64,000 nt of DNA from Ruminococcus flavefaciens (GCF_900108555.1 NZ_FNWV01000003.1:186334-250333), one strand, 5' to 3'; shown: positions 7,389-17,236, counted from the first letter of the stretch. Notes: generated by a model not told the origin, from the sequence alone. Numbers and translations: made by a program.

Positions 7389-8666
7389 TTATTTTGTTTT
7401 TCTGTGCAGAAGCAGGCTGAATACCGCACATACCGCAACTCCTGCAACACCGAGGACTGCGAAAAGCAATGCAGCTCCCGAGCCTTTTCCGCTTCCGAAA
7501 AGCGATACCATCACACTATCGGCGGCTTTTCCCGACATATAAGGCTCAAACACCTTGTCGATAAGTATTCCGCCCAAAAGGTATCCAACGGGTATAGTGA
7601 AGAATTGCAGGGTGTTTCGGCATGAATACACTCTTCCCTGCATATCGGCAGGAATTGTGCTTCTGAGGATAACGTCTAAATTTGCGCCCATATACGGTAT
7701 GAAAAGCCAGCCGCAGACAGCTCCGAAACACCATACAACAGGCGAATTACTGAATGCGAGCATGAAATTTTCCGTACTCATGGAGAAAAACAGCGCAAGG
7801 CATATAGCTTTTACGCGGTTTTTCGGAGCAGGCGACAATGAAGCTATAAGGCTTCCTGCCAGTGCAGCCGCACCTGCGAAGAAATTCACCGTACCGAGCA
7901 TTTTTTCGCCGTCTGATGCCTTTTCGAGCACCATTGCAGGCAGTGCGGCATTGTAAGCCGATGCGATAAGGTTTATGCCTGCAAGAAAGAATATGAGTAT
8001 CAGCACTACAGGGCAGCCTTTCAGCCATTTAAGTCCTGCCTTTGCCGATGTGAGCAGAGGTTCTTTCTTTTTGTCCGAATTTTCGGGCTCGGGGATATGT
8101 ATGAACAGCAGCAGTACAAGAAATGCCGCTGCAAAGGTTATGAGGTCAATGATAATAACTGCTGATACACCGCCGAATGTGAACAATATCGTTGCTATGA
8201 CGGGCTTCAGCAGTGTATTGAGCGACTGGGAAAACGACCGCAGTCCGCTTGTTTTCTGGTAGTATTCCTTTGGTATGAGCTGTGTGGAAGCAACTTCGCT
8301 TGCAGGCTGCTGCACCGTGTTCATAAGTCCGTTGAGGGCGTTTATGAGGTACAGGTGCCACGGTTCGAGAGCGTCTGTTTTTATGAGTATGAACGCCGCA
8401 ACCGTTGTCATTGCTGCAAACAAGTCGCACAAGAGCATGACGCGCTTTTTGTTCCATTTATCGCTGAGTGCCCCTGCGAATATGCTCATCAGCACATATG
8501 GCGCATAGGAGCATACGGTCAGCAGAGCTGTTTGCAGTGCAGAACCGCTGTATTCGTACAGCCACAGTATCAGCGCGTAGCTTGTCATGGCACTTCCGAG
8601 GTCGGAAAGTGACTGAGTGCTCCACAATAAAAGGTATGTCCTGAGTTTTTTTATTGAATTTTTCAT
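7389..8666 (-). CDS. MFS transporter, DHA3/macrolide-efflux-like
   Basis: Inner-membrane protein of 425 residues with about 12 hydrophobic segments. It begins LRTYLLLWSTQSLSDLGSAM and carries the loop 2-3 signature as AGALSDKWNKKRVM, typical of the major facilitator superfamily. The long loop after helix 6 (PEPENSDKKKEP) and the conserved QPASEVASTQLIP are typical of the Mef-like/MFS_3 group, many of which are drug exporters. The actual substrate cannot be told from sequence. The start is supported by AAAAGGAGC 8 bases upstream. Monocistronic. Confidence 0.88.
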   Translation of the reverse strand: MKNSIKKLRTYLLLWSTQSLSDLGSAMTSYALILWLYEYSGSALQTALLTVCSYAPYVLMSIFAGALSDKWNKKRVMLLCDLFAAMTTVAAFILIKTDALEPWHLYLINALNGLMNTVQQPASEVASTQLIPKEYYQKTSGLRSFSQSLNTLLKPVIATILFTFGGVSAVIIIDLITFAAAFLVLLLFIHIPEPENSDKKKEPLLTSAKAGLKWLKGCPVVLILIFFLAGINLIASAYNAALPAMVLEKASDGEKMLGTVNFFAGAAALAGSLIASLSPAPKNRVKAICLALFFSMSTENFMLAFSNSPVVWCFGAVCGWLFIPYMGANLDVILRSTIPADMQGRVYSCRNTLQFFTIPVGYLLGGILIDKVFEPYMSGKAADSVMVSLFGSGKGSGAALLFAVLGVAGVAVCAVFSLLLHRKTK

Positions 8667-8689
8667 TTGACTTTGCTCCTTTTGACAAT

Positions 8690-8990
8690 TTAAAATATCA
8701 TCAGTAATGCAAAGTCCGAGGGATTTTAGCCCTTAGCCTTTAGGCTTTAGCCGTTAGCTTTTTCTCCATGCAGTCCCCTCAAACCTTGCATGGAGCGTTT
8801 ACAACGCATCGTCTCATGATTTTCTCCTTAGTTATTAGTGAGTAGTAAGTAGTGAGTAGTGAGTAGAATTGTAGGGGCGGCGTTCCGCCGCCCGTATTTT
8901 TAATAAAAGCACCGTAAGCGATGTACGAGTATCAGTGTTGATAAGAGTGAACGAGTTTACGAGTGACAACGCGGCAAGCGGTCGAGCTGG
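8690..8990. repeat. Intergenic repeats including second 70-bp copy
   Basis: A stem CTCCATGCA (8764-8772) / TGCATGGAG (8787-8795) comes first. It is followed by TTAGTGAGTAGTAAGTAGTG-type runs (8830-8866), a palindromic unit at 8870-8893 (GGGGCGGCGTTCCGCCGCCC) and copy 2 of the 70-bp repeat at 8911-8980. No gene seen. Confidence 0.75.
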
Positions 8991-8999
8991 CTCAGCTCG

Positions 9000-10886
9000 T
9001 TACTTTATGAATTTAGCTTTGATGATAGTGTAGCCGTAGGGCTTAACTGTAATGGCATCGTTCATAAATCCGCCGTAGAATGGCTGGAAGTCATTAAAGC
9101 GTGAGAGTATCTGGCTTATATTTTCCAGCTGGACTGTATCGCCGCTTCTGTTGATGAAGAAGATATAGTCCATTTTCTGTCCCTGACGGGTAAAGCCGAT
9201 AAGTCGGCTGTCGTGAGTCTCTTTCTCGTTGATGACGAAGTATATTCGTCCGTCCTTCATATTCGGGATAGACTTTCTTACTCTTCCGAGCTCTGCAACG
9301 TAGTTGATGAGCTCCTTATCCTCATGTCCCCACGGATAGCAGCGGCGGTTGAAGGGGTCTTTATAGCCCTGAAGTCCAGCTTCGTCGCCGTAGTATATGC
9401 TTGGAACACCCGGCAGGAAGAACTGTATAGCCATTGCAGCCTTGAGCATTTCCTTGCCGTGAGCGTACTGCTCCTCGGAGAGATAGCGTTCAGCCATCCA
9501 GTCCTTGCTCTTGTCGTCGCAGTCTTCACCGCCGAGACGGTTTATTGCACGTTCGATATCGTGAGTAGAAACAAAGTTCATAAGTACATCTATAGTCGGC
9601 TTAGGATAGTTCTCGACTATAGACATAACGGTATTTATGAAGTCGATAGGCTTTCCGCCCTTCATGAACGCGATGATAGCCTCACGGAATGGGTAGTTCA
9701 TTACAGAGTCTACCTGATCGCCCAAGAGATAGCGGCGTTTTATGCCGTAGCTCTCCTTGTTGGTAGCGTCCTCCCATACCTCGCCGATGATGATCTTGTC
9801 CTTGTCATAGCCCTTTACGCATTTTCTCAGGTTATTGAGGAATTCATCGGGAAGCTCGTCGGCAACGTCAAGACGATAGCCTGCCGCACCTCTGTCCATC
9901 CAGTAGCGGAGAACGCCGTCCTCGCCGCAGATGAACTCGGTGTAGTCCTCGTTGTTTTCCCACACATTGGGGAGAGTATCTATGCCCCACCATGCTTCGT
10001 ATACGTTGGGGTAGTCGATGAATGTGTACCAGTCATAGTATTTGCTCTTCTTTGACTGAAAAGCACCCAGCTCGGGATAGCGTCCGTACTTGTTGAAGTA
10101 AACGCTGTCTGCGCCTGTATGCGAGAATACACCGTCGAGAATTATGGATATATCGTACTTTTCAGCCTCTTTGCAAAGCTCCTCGAACTCCTCGTTAGTA
10201 CCGAGGAGAGGGTCAGCCTTCATGTAGTCAGCGGTATTGTATCTGTGGTTTTCGTGAGATTCAAATATAGGAGTGAGGTAAATACAGGTGACTCCAAGAT
10301 TATGAAGATAAGGGAGCTTTGACTGTATGCCTGCGAAGTCTCCGCCGAAATAGTCGTTGTTCCATACGTGTCCGTTCTCATCGGGCTTGTAGTATGGAGT
10401 GCCGCCCCAGTCGTCGCGGAGGATACGTCCCTCGGGGATATTCTCCTTTGGCTTGCCGCTGTTGCAGAAGCGGTCGGGGAATATCTGGTACATGATACCG
10501 CCCTTGAGGAAGTCGGGAGTCTCATAACGGCTCTTGTATACCGTGAGCTGGAACATCTCGCCGTGGTCAAGACCGCCCTCGTGGAGGTTTATCCTCTTGA
10601 TATAATGACGTATGCCGCCCTCTGTATATGAGAAGTAGTAATAGTGTACATCGGTGTATCTTGCATTGTATTCAGCTGTATATGCGAAGCAGTCGTCCTC
10701 TTCAACGACTTCGTTCATGGTGATAAAACGCTCTTTGAAGCCTGTTCTGAAAAGTACAAGAACAGGTGAATAATCGGGGCTTATGTCCTTGGGCAGACGT
10801 ATAGTGAAACGACAGGTCTCAAACTGTCTTAATGCTCCGAAAATTGATTTATATCCCAGGTTCCATGTATCATAGAAAGCTTTCAT
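9000..10886 (-). CDS. GH13 alpha-amylase-family enzyme (neopullulanase/cyclomaltodextrinase-like), cytoplasmic
   Basis: Glycoside hydrolase family 13 protein of 628 residues with no signal peptide. An N-terminal beta-sandwich (residues 1-130) precedes the barrel, which starts GGIMYQIFPDRFCN. Conserved regions: DGVFSHTG, GYRLDVADE (nucleophile Asp near 340), IIGEVWED (acid/base Glu near 369) and FVSTHDIERAI (third Asp). This layout fits neopullulanases or maltogenic amylases acting on imported maltodextrins or stored glycogen. Next to glycogen phosphorylase, the pair would turn alpha-glucan into glucose-1-phosphate and short sugars. GH13 family is certain; the exact subfamily is not. Confidence 0.92.
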   Translation of the reverse strand: MKAFYDTWNLGYKSIFGALRQFETCRFTIRLPKDISPDYSPVLVLFRTGFKERFITMNEVVEEDDCFAYTAEYNARYTDVHYYYFSYTEGGIRHYIKRINLHEGGLDHGEMFQLTVYKSRYETPDFLKGGIMYQIFPDRFCNSGKPKENIPEGRILRDDWGGTPYYKPDENGHVWNNDYFGGDFAGIQSKLPYLHNLGVTCIYLTPIFESHENHRYNTADYMKADPLLGTNEEFEELCKEAEKYDISIILDGVFSHTGADSVYFNKYGRYPELGAFQSKKSKYYDWYTFIDYPNVYEAWWGIDTLPNVWENNEDYTEFICGEDGVLRYWMDRGAAGYRLDVADELPDEFLNNLRKCVKGYDKDKIIIGEVWEDATNKESYGIKRRYLLGDQVDSVMNYPFREAIIAFMKGGKPIDFINTVMSIVENYPKPTIDVLMNFVSTHDIERAINRLGGEDCDDKSKDWMAERYLSEEQYAHGKEMLKAAMAIQFFLPGVPSIYYGDEAGLQGYKDPFNRRCYPWGHEDKELINYVAELGRVRKSIPNMKDGRIYFVINEKETHDSRLIGFTRQGQKMDYIFFINRSGDTVQLENISQILSRFNDFQPFYGGFMNDAITVKPYGYTIIKAKFIK

Positions 10887-10933
10887 AATAGAAAAACACT
10901 CCGTTTTCTTATACTGATCGTATGTATTATTGA

Positions 10934-10963
10934 AAAAGGGGACGAAGAAAGCAGCGTCCCCTT
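10934..10963 (-). terminator. Terminator of glgP
   Basis: On the minus strand AAGGGGACG ... CGTCCCCTT, then TTTTT: a 9-bp stem with a U-tract between glgP and the GH13 gene, so the GH13 gene probably has its own promoter. Confidence 0.85.
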
Positions 10964-10981
10964 CTTGACATCAGTGTATTA

Positions 10982-13390
10982 TCATCTTAAATGCCAGATG
11001 TTTTCAGCGTATTCCGTAACAGCGCGGTCTGCTGAGAAGATACCTGCGCCTGCAATGTTATTGAGAGACATCTTAGCCCACTTGAACTTATCCTCATAGC
11101 ACTCAGTGATGTACTGCTGTGCCTTTCTGTAGCTGTCAAAGTCGGCAAGTACCATATAAGGATCTCTGTCCTTGAGAGAATTTGCAACGTCATTGAATGT
11201 GCAGCCGTTTATACCGCGGTACATACGGTCGATAGCCTCGCGGATACGGTTGTCATTGTTGTAGTATTCGCATGGATTGTAGCCTCTTGCACGAAGCTCG
11301 TTCACCTCGGGTGTGGTCATGCCGAAGATAACGATATTGTCATCGCCGCAGGCTTCCTTTATCTCGATATTAGCACCGTCAAGTGTACCGAGAGTGATCG
11401 CGCCGTTGAGCATGAGCTTCATATTACCTGTACCCGATGCCTCTGTACCTGCAAGGGATATCTGCTCTGAAACGTCGGAAGCAGGCATGAGGTGCTCGGA
11501 AAGAGTTACGCAGTAGTTCTCGAGGAATACTACCGAGAGCTTCTGGCTTATCTTAGGATTCTTTCTTATTTCTTCGGATATAGCCCATATCATCTTGATT
11601 ATCTGCTTAGCAAGATAGTATCCCGGAGCAGCCTTTGCAGCAAAGATATAGGTCTTTGGAGTGAAAGGAGCGTCAGGATCATTGAGGAGATATGCGTAAT
11701 CCGAAAGGATATTCATTACATTGAGGTGCTGTCTCTTGTATTCGTGGAGACGCTTTACCTGTACATCGAAGATACTGTCTGTATTGAGGATAATTCCCGA
11801 CTGGTTCTTGACATACTTTGCGAAGGCTTCCTTGTTTTCCTTCTTTACGTCCATGAGCTTTGTGAGAACTTCCTTATCGTCCTGATATTCTCTGAAGTTT
11901 TCGAGCTCTGCGCCGTCTTTGATGAACTTCTTGCCGATAGTATCGCTGAGGAGCTGTGTAAGTCCCGGATTTGACTGTAAGAGCCATCTTCTGTAAGCGA
12001 TACCGTTGGTAACGTTCTTGAACTTTTCGGGTGTATTCTCATACTCATCGTGGAATACAGACTGCTTGATTATCTCCGAATGGAGCTTTGATACGCCGTT
12101 TACGCTGTGTGAAGCTGCCACGCAGAGAGTAGCCATGTGTATCTGATTGTCCTTGATAATGGACATACGTGTAGTTTTTGCGCTGTCGCCGCCGTTTCTC
12201 TCCATGAGAGACTGACAGTAGCGGTTGTTTATCTCAACTATGATAGAGAATATTCTCGGTATAACTGTCTTTACGAGGTTAACGTCCCATTTTTCGAGAG
12301 CTTCTGCCATAACTGTGTGGTTTGTGTAAGCAAAAGTTCTTGTAACGATGTCCCAAGCCTTGTCCCAGCCATATCCGCAGTCGTCAAGGAGTATTCTCAT
12401 GAGCTCGGGGATAGCGAGAGTTGGGTGAGTATCGTTTATGTGGATAGCTACCTTGTCTGCAAGGTTTTCGAGAGTACCGTAAACGTTCATATGAGTATTT
12501 ACGATATCGCCCACTGAAGCTGCGCAGAGGAAGTACTGCTGACGCAGACGGAGGCTCTTGCCCTCGTGGTGGTTATCGTTAGGATAAAGTACCTTTGAGA
12601 TAGCGTTTGCGATAGAGTTCTGAGCGAGAGCTCTGTCGTAATTACCCTTGTTGAACATTTCCATATCAAAGCTCGGAGCTTTTGCAGTCCACAGACGGAG
12701 TACGGAAACGCCGTCTGAGCCGTAGCCTGATACGTACATATCGTAAGGAGTAGCAACAACGGTATTGTAGTTTACGTGAGATATATAGTGATAGCGGTCG
12801 TCCCAGTATTCCTGGAGGTCGCCTTCAAAGTGGATATCTATTGAAAGCTCGGGCTTTGGTACGAGCCATACCGAACCGCCGGGGAGCCAGTTGTCGGGGA
12901 GCTCTGTCTGCCAGCCGTCCTCAAGCTTCTGCTGGAAGATACCGTATTCATAGCATATTGAATAACCCATAGCAGGGAAACCTGTGGTAGCAAGACCGTC
13001 AAGATAGCAGGCAGCAAGTCTGCCGAGACCGCCGTTGCCGAGACCTGCATCGGGCTCGTGCTCGTATATCTTTTCGAGGTTGATATCGTAAGGCTTGAGC
13101 ATTTCCTTTATGCCGTCAGCCAGTTCGAGATTATAGATGCTTGTTTTAAGGGAGCGTCCCATAAGAAACTCCATTGAAAGGTAGTAGATCTGCTTACCGC
13201 CCACCGAGTGGGTATGATTGATGAAGCTCTGCCTCTTCGCACCAAGTATTTCTACGATTATCGAAGAAAGTACATGATAAACCTGTTTGTCTGAAGCTTC
13301 CTCGGGCGAAACGCTGTACAGAAGCTGAAGTTTTCTCGGGAATTCTTCCTTGATCCTGTCCATAAGAGGGTTTGCCTTTTTTGTAGCCAT
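10982..13390 (-). CDS. glgP: Glycogen/maltodextrin phosphorylase
   Basis: GT35 phosphorylase of 802 residues, releasing glucose-1-phosphate from alpha-1,4-glucan with pyridoxal phosphate. Visible landmarks: IYYLSMEFLMGR, LGNGGLGRLAACYLD, IHINDTHPTLAIPEL, VKRLHEYKRQ and EASGTGNMKLMLNGA, whose Lys (near residue 658) should hold the PLP. The ATG at 13390 is chosen because GGAG lies six bases upstream and the length then matches the family. The frame stays open further upstream, but that extension runs through a consensus promoter. It lies just upstream of the GH13 enzyme on the same strand, separated by a terminator. Confidence 0.96.
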   Translation of the reverse strand: MATKKANPLMDRIKEEFPRKLQLLYSVSPEEASDKQVYHVLSSIIVEILGAKRQSFINHTHSVGGKQIYYLSMEFLMGRSLKTSIYNLELADGIKEMLKPYDINLEKIYEHEPDAGLGNGGLGRLAACYLDGLATTGFPAMGYSICYEYGIFQQKLEDGWQTELPDNWLPGGSVWLVPKPELSIDIHFEGDLQEYWDDRYHYISHVNYNTVVATPYDMYVSGYGSDGVSVLRLWTAKAPSFDMEMFNKGNYDRALAQNSIANAISKVLYPNDNHHEGKSLRLRQQYFLCAASVGDIVNTHMNVYGTLENLADKVAIHINDTHPTLAIPELMRILLDDCGYGWDKAWDIVTRTFAYTNHTVMAEALEKWDVNLVKTVIPRIFSIIVEINNRYCQSLMERNGGDSAKTTRMSIIKDNQIHMATLCVAASHSVNGVSKLHSEIIKQSVFHDEYENTPEKFKNVTNGIAYRRWLLQSNPGLTQLLSDTIGKKFIKDGAELENFREYQDDKEVLTKLMDVKKENKEAFAKYVKNQSGIILNTDSIFDVQVKRLHEYKRQHLNVMNILSDYAYLLNDPDAPFTPKTYIFAAKAAPGYYLAKQIIKMIWAISEEIRKNPKISQKLSVVFLENYCVTLSEHLMPASDVSEQISLAGTEASGTGNMKLMLNGAITLGTLDGANIEIKEACGDDNIVIFGMTTPEVNELRARGYNPCEYYNNDNRIREAIDRMYRGINGCTFNDVANSLKDRDPYMVLADFDSYRKAQQYITECYEDKFKWAKMSLNNIAGAGIFSADRAVTEYAENIWHLR

Positions 13391-13508
13391 ATCTGATCTC
13401 CATTCTGCCGCTAAGGCGGCTTTATTACCTTTTGTATAATCTCCCCTGTGTTTTACCACCTGCTTTCGCCGATGCGGAGAAATTGATTTACAAGCGGTAT
13501 ACACATCA

Positions 13509-13537
13509 ATTATACTATGATTTAAATTATTTTTCAA
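13509..13537 (-). promoter_or_regulatory. Promoter of glgP
   Basis: Minus strand TTGAAA (13537-13532), 17-base spacer, TATAAT (13514-13509). The leader is about 110 bases and holds a small hairpin GCCGC-CTTA-GCGGC close to the ribosome-binding site. The rest of the divergent gap (13391-13862) is AT-rich with nothing else recognised. Confidence 0.85.
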
Positions 13538-13746
13538 GTGATTATTTCAACAAATATTTGTCCACGAAATATACGTATTACGGAATTTCGCCAAAATCAT
13601 AGAAAAAACAGCCGCAGAACGCCATTTTGCAGTTGTGCATAACGACTGAAAGGTAAGAAAAATGTTTTCATATTTGTGCATAAAAACGAAAAAATTTGAT
13701 CTCTTAAAAATTTCTATATTTTTAAAAGATAAAACTTAGAAAATGT

Positions 13747-13775
13747 TTGAAATTTGTATTATTATGTGTTATAAT
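13747..13775 (+). promoter_or_regulatory. Promoter of the 13863 gene
   Basis: TTGAAA (13747-13752), 17-base spacer, TATAAT (13770-13775). Confidence 0.85.
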
Positions 13776-13862
13776 AGTAAAAGCGGTTCGCAAAAAATAG
13801 AGCCGTGTGAAATAAAAGTGTAGATCAATAGACAACAAAAGAAAATGAAAAGGTGATGTGTC

Positions 13863-15077
13863 ATGGAAACTAAAAAACGTTTTTCAATACTTAAATGTGT
13901 AATTATAGTCATATGCGTTCTTCTGATCGTTGTTTCGATCATTGTAAATATCATGTTCTCGGGCGGAAAAACGCCTAAGGTATTCGGAAACTACATCTAC
14001 GTAGTCAAAGCGTCAGATAATATGGGCGGAAACGTCACAGAGGGCGCAGCTCTTATCGCTCCCGATGCAAAGGATCTTTCCATAGCCAAGGGCGATATCG
14101 TACTTGCTTATCCTGCTGCTGATCCCGAAAAGCTCCACGTTCTCAGTATCTACGATATCGTAACTGCCGAGGACGGCTCAGAGAGGTATACCACGGCTGA
14201 TGCTGCAAATGTTGGCAGTTCAGAGTCTATCCCTAAGGAGAGTATTGCCGCTCTTTGCACAGGTCATACAGAAAGCAAGGAACTTGGCTGGTTCATAAGA
14301 TTTGCTTCAAGCATCAAGGGCATACTTCTGATACTCGTTCTCCCATGCGTTATCCTTGTTATAATGCTCATCGCTAAGATCGCACTGGGTAAGGGCGATG
14401 AGGACGATGATTTCGGCTTCTATGAGTATGACGAGATGGAAAAGCAGAGAGACCTTTCAGAGTCAAGAAGAAATTCTCACGACAAGGCAGGAAATCCTCT
14501 CTTTGAACCTTCACAGGAAATACAGCCAAGCAGCGAGCTTGAGCGCAAGAAGATGTCAATTGCCGAAAACTTCAGCCAGAAGAAGGTAAATCCCGATTCT
14601 CCTTATCAGAAGGAAAAAGAGCGCACGATGCAGTTCAAGACACAGCGCAGTGCTGAAAGCACATTTGCTGCAAGAAACGTAGGCGGTTCTTCTTCAACAG
14701 CTCCTACAGCAGACGCTCTCAGAGAAGAAATGCTCCGCAAGACAGCTGAGGCTGAGCGCACAGGCACATTCAATATCAAGGCTACAAGCACTCCTCAGCA
14801 GCCCATAGCTCCTGCTGAGCCTATAACCGATAATACAGGTATCCTTTCAAAGAGCCAGCTTGCTGAGATGTCAAGAAACGACGTTCCTAAGACAACTCCG
14901 CTGAGAAGCCAGTCTGCTCCTTCAATAGCAGCTCCAAAGCCTGTAAAGAAGAGCAATACACCTGATATCTCAGATATAATCAGCAAGACCGACCACAACG
15001 AGCGCAAGAAGAAGGCTGCGGATATGTCCGTTGACGACCTTCTCAAGCTCATCGAGGAAGAAAAGAAAAAGCTCTGA
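13863..15077 (+). CDS. Membrane protein with degenerate SipW/S26 signal-peptidase-like domain and long cytoplasmic tail
   Basis: A 404-residue protein. A membrane helix (about 10-33) is followed by an outside domain and a second helix (about 158-178), then about 225 polar, low-complexity residues rich in Ser, Lys, Gln and Thr. The outside part follows the layout of archaeal/SipW-type signal peptidases (YIYVVKASDNM; KGDIVLAYP; a TTADAANV block where active enzymes have TxGDAN; ELGWFIRFASS before the second helix). The serine-methionine pair and the catalytic His/Lys equivalent look lost, so I infer an inactive relative. The start has AAAGGTGATG upstream. Monocistronic with its own promoter and terminator. 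The family link is my reading of the pattern and needs a profile search. Confidence 0.6.
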   Translation: METKKRFSILKCVIIVICVLLIVVSIIVNIMFSGGKTPKVFGNYIYVVKASDNMGGNVTEGAALIAPDAKDLSIAKGDIVLAYPAADPEKLHVLSIYDIVTAEDGSERYTTADAANVGSSESIPKESIAALCTGHTESKELGWFIRFASSIKGILLILVLPCVILVIMLIAKIALGKGDEDDDFGFYEYDEMEKQRDLSESRRNSHDKAGNPLFEPSQEIQPSSELERKKMSIAENFSQKKVNPDSPYQKEKERTMQFKTQRSAESTFAARNVGGSSSTAPTADALREEMLRKTAEAERTGTFNIKATSTPQQPIAPAEPITDNTGILSKSQLAEMSRNDVPKTTPLRSQSAPSIAAPKPVKKSNTPDISDIISKTDHNERKKKAADMSVDDLLKLIEEEKKKL

Positions 15078-15086
15078 TAAAGCATC

Positions 15087-15116
15087 AAAGGCAGACCCGA
15101 AAAGGTCTGCCTTTTT
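15087..15116 (+). terminator. Rho-independent terminator
   Basis: AAAGGCAGACC ... GGTCTGCCTTTTT, an 11-bp stem with U-tract, 10 bases after the stop. Confidence 0.93.
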
Positions 15117-15137
15117 ATTATTGTATGTTTTACGGGA

Positions 15138-15944
15138 TTATATTCCTGCTGCCTTAAAAGCAAAAATAAAGATAGCACAGATCAAGACAGGTATGCCCAC
15201 AAAAAGAATAAATGTAAGGATAACGCTGAACAAGCCTTTCTTTTCAGCCTCGGGGTCATAGAAAACATTGGGATTTTCGGGATCAACGAATATCTCATAT
15301 TGCATACCCTTATCACGTTCGGAGGTGGTAGTTCCCGAAGTGACCTTGTATTCTTTATCCTCAAAGGTGAATTTGTAGGTCGGGCGGAAGGTAACTTTTG
15401 TGATGGTACCTCCTTTTTTGACTGTGCCACCTGAGGTATAGGTGACTATTGCGCGATCTACACATTCCGCCATTACAGACTGTGTGCAGTTATCCTTTGA
15501 GCGGAGCACGTATTTAGCGTTTCTGATGCTGTGTATCAAGCCAAGTGCGGCAAGAATGCCTGTTATTGATACAAAAAACAGCTTCAGCATCGTCATTCTT
15601 GTGTTATAGCTGCCGTGCTGTACTAACGCTGTACCTGCGATACCGAGAATTCCTATTCCAAGCGCGATATATATTCCAACCTGAGGTGACCTTTCTTCAA
15701 CGATGACATCTGATAATAAAGCGATTATGCCTATTCCGAGAAATATGCCGAAAAATGAATACATAGCGGCATATCCGTTACCTGCGTTGCCAAAAAAGAA
15801 CAAGCAGCCTATTCCCGCAATAAAGATCAGTATTATCAGAGTCGATAATATCTTTGAAGCCGTCGGGTGTGTTTCGGATATGGGCTTTTCGTCGGGATAA
15901 AGACCGTTTTCGTCGTAATTCATTTTGTCGTCGTAGTTTTTCAT
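15138..15944 (-). CDS. DUF3592-like membrane protein
   Basis: A 268-residue protein. A polar N-terminus (about 30 residues) precedes four hydrophobic segments between about 31 and 145. A small beta domain (about 150-235) follows, then a final membrane helix. The beta domain has the DUF3592 look: RPTYKFTFEDKEYKVTSG, then YEIFVDPENPNVFY, where the family usually has a G-x-x-x-x-V-x-Y-x-P-x-N-P segment. Function is unknown in the family. AGGGGG lies just before the ATG. The gene is downstream of a membrane-bound Xre regulator on the same strand but has its own promoter, overlapped by a perfect palindrome. Confidence 0.68.
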   Translation of the reverse strand: MKNYDDKMNYDENGLYPDEKPISETHPTASKILSTLIILIFIAGIGCLFFFGNAGNGYAAMYSFFGIFLGIGIIALLSDVIVEERSPQVGIYIALGIGILGIAGTALVQHGSYNTRMTMLKLFFVSITGILAALGLIHSIRNAKYVLRSKDNCTQSVMAECVDRAIVTYTSGGTVKKGGTITKVTFRPTYKFTFEDKEYKVTSGTTTSERDKGMQYEIFVDPENPNVFYDPEAEKKGLFSVILTFILFVGIPVLICAIFIFAFKAAGI

Positions 15945-15970
15945 GTAAGAACCCCCTTTTCAAAAGAAAA

Positions 15971-16022
15971 GCTATAATGAATGCTTTGCATTCATTATAG
16001 CATATAAGTTGTGTAAAAGCAA
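15971..16022 (-). promoter_or_regulatory. Promoter overlapped by a perfect 14-bp inverted repeat
   Basis: Minus strand TTGCTT (16022-16017), 17-base spacer, TATAAT (15999-15994). The -10 lies inside the inverted repeat GCTATAATGAATGC-TTT-GCATTCATTATAGC (15971-16001), and the expected transcription start falls at its centre. This is operator geometry. On the minus strand the stem is also followed by TTTTCTTTT, so it could instead terminate transcription from the xre gene. Confidence 0.7.
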
Positions 16023-16080
16023 GGAGCGCGGCGAAAAATTGCCGTTTTCATAAGCTTGAGCGCGAAAAAGGGGGATTTTG

Positions 16081-17061
16081 TCAATCAATTTTGTTTTTTC
16101 TGATGCTTGATTCTATAATGCTTACCACAGGTGTAAGTACGCCTGCTATCACCCATACTATCCATGTAATGCCCCAGTTGTGGGAGATAAAGCTCCAGCC
16201 GAGGTATACAGCCGTAACTGCGCACCAGTAAACAGTCATTACCTTGGAATTGCGTCTTTCCTTCTTCTTGCGTGAGAATTCGTTCTCTTCAAGGAGCTTT
16301 CTGTAGCCGTCCATTTTTGTGCAGCTGTGTATTATCAGGTAAAGTCCCACAGCTATGGAAATAAACATTGCGGCTATTGATAAGCCTTCAATTGCGTTAT
16401 TGTCAATGAATAACTGACTGAAAACTATTATCGGTATGAACGAGAGTATAAACAGCATTACGCCTGCTATTATGGAGAAATTGTGCTTAGGCTCGTACTT
16501 TGACTTCTTTTCCGTGACCATGCCCGATACGCCGTACTCTGTGTCGATACCCTCTTTGTCAAGGTACTCAAATGGCTTGTACTTATTTCCCGATATTATG
16601 AACAGCGAAACAGCTACAGCTATTAATATGAGCATAACAGGTACGCCTATGATAGGACCTGCTTCGGGGAATGGCTCAAAGTAATCGAGCATGATAATGG
16701 GCAGGAAAGAGAGTGTGCAGAGGATAACGCCTGTAGGGATAAGCTTTGAACGCTTTTCATTCTCTGCAAGGAATTTGTTTGCCTCCTCCATTGAGACTCT
16801 GCGGAGAGGCGGTTCGGTATCTGTCTTTTCCTCTTGTGTGAGAGAATTATCAGGGGTGAGCTCGACTGTATCCTTTAATAATGAGTCTGTGGTGACTCCG
16901 AAAATTTCAGAGAGCTGTAATATACGATTAAGGTCGGGAGTGGACTGTGCGCCCTCCCATTTTGAAATGGACTGTCTGCTCACGCCGAGCTTTTCGGCAA
17001 GCTCTTCCTGTGACATTCCTGACTTTTTTCTGAGTTCTATTATCTTGTCTGCAAGTATCAT
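16081..17061 (-). CDS. Xre-family regulator with C-terminal membrane helices
   Basis: A 326-residue protein. Residues 1-65 are a Cro/C1 helix-turn-helix ([27 protein letters not shown], shown in parts: [25 protein letters not shown]). A polar linker and about six hydrophobic segments follow. The regulator is therefore membrane-tethered, as in many Firmicutes 'XRE plus TM' proteins that sense envelope signals. The start at 17061 has GGAGGTAAC upstream; an ATG 15 bases earlier overlaps that site. The upstream promoter is TTGTAT-N17-TAAAAT. A natural candidate target is the palindromic promoter downstream of it, but this is inference. Confidence 0.85.
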   Translation of the reverse strand: MILADKIIELRKKSGMSQEELAEKLGVSRQSISKWEGAQSTPDLNRILQLSEIFGVTTDSLLKDTVELTPDNSLTQEEKTDTEPPLRRVSMEEANKFLAENEKRSKLIPTGVILCTLSFLPIIMLDYFEPFPEAGPIIGVPVMLILIAVAVSLFIISGNKYKPFEYLDKEGIDTEYGVSGMVTEKKSKYEPKHNFSIIAGVMLFILSFIPIIVFSQLFIDNNAIEGLSIAAMFISIAVGLYLIIHSCTKMDGYRKLLEENEFSRKKKERRNSKVMTVYWCAVTAVYLGWSFISHNWGITWIVWVIAGVLTPVVSIIESSIRKNKID

Positions 17062-17236
17062 ATATGTTACCTCCATATGTTTTTTCCTCGGGAAATGTCC
17101 CGTGGTCTATGGTCTTATTTTATCATTTCGGGCAGTTACATACAAGCAACCCTGCTTTACAATTTGTCAATTGGCGGTTGCAATTGCCGATATTTCGTGC
17201 AATTCTGCGAGAAATGCCAACAATGTTAAAAAGCTC

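Noticed and set aside
13391-13537. N-terminal extension of glycogen phosphorylase (49 residues)
   Set aside because: It runs through a consensus promoter and has no ribosome-binding site; the ATG at 13390 has GGAG and gives the family length.
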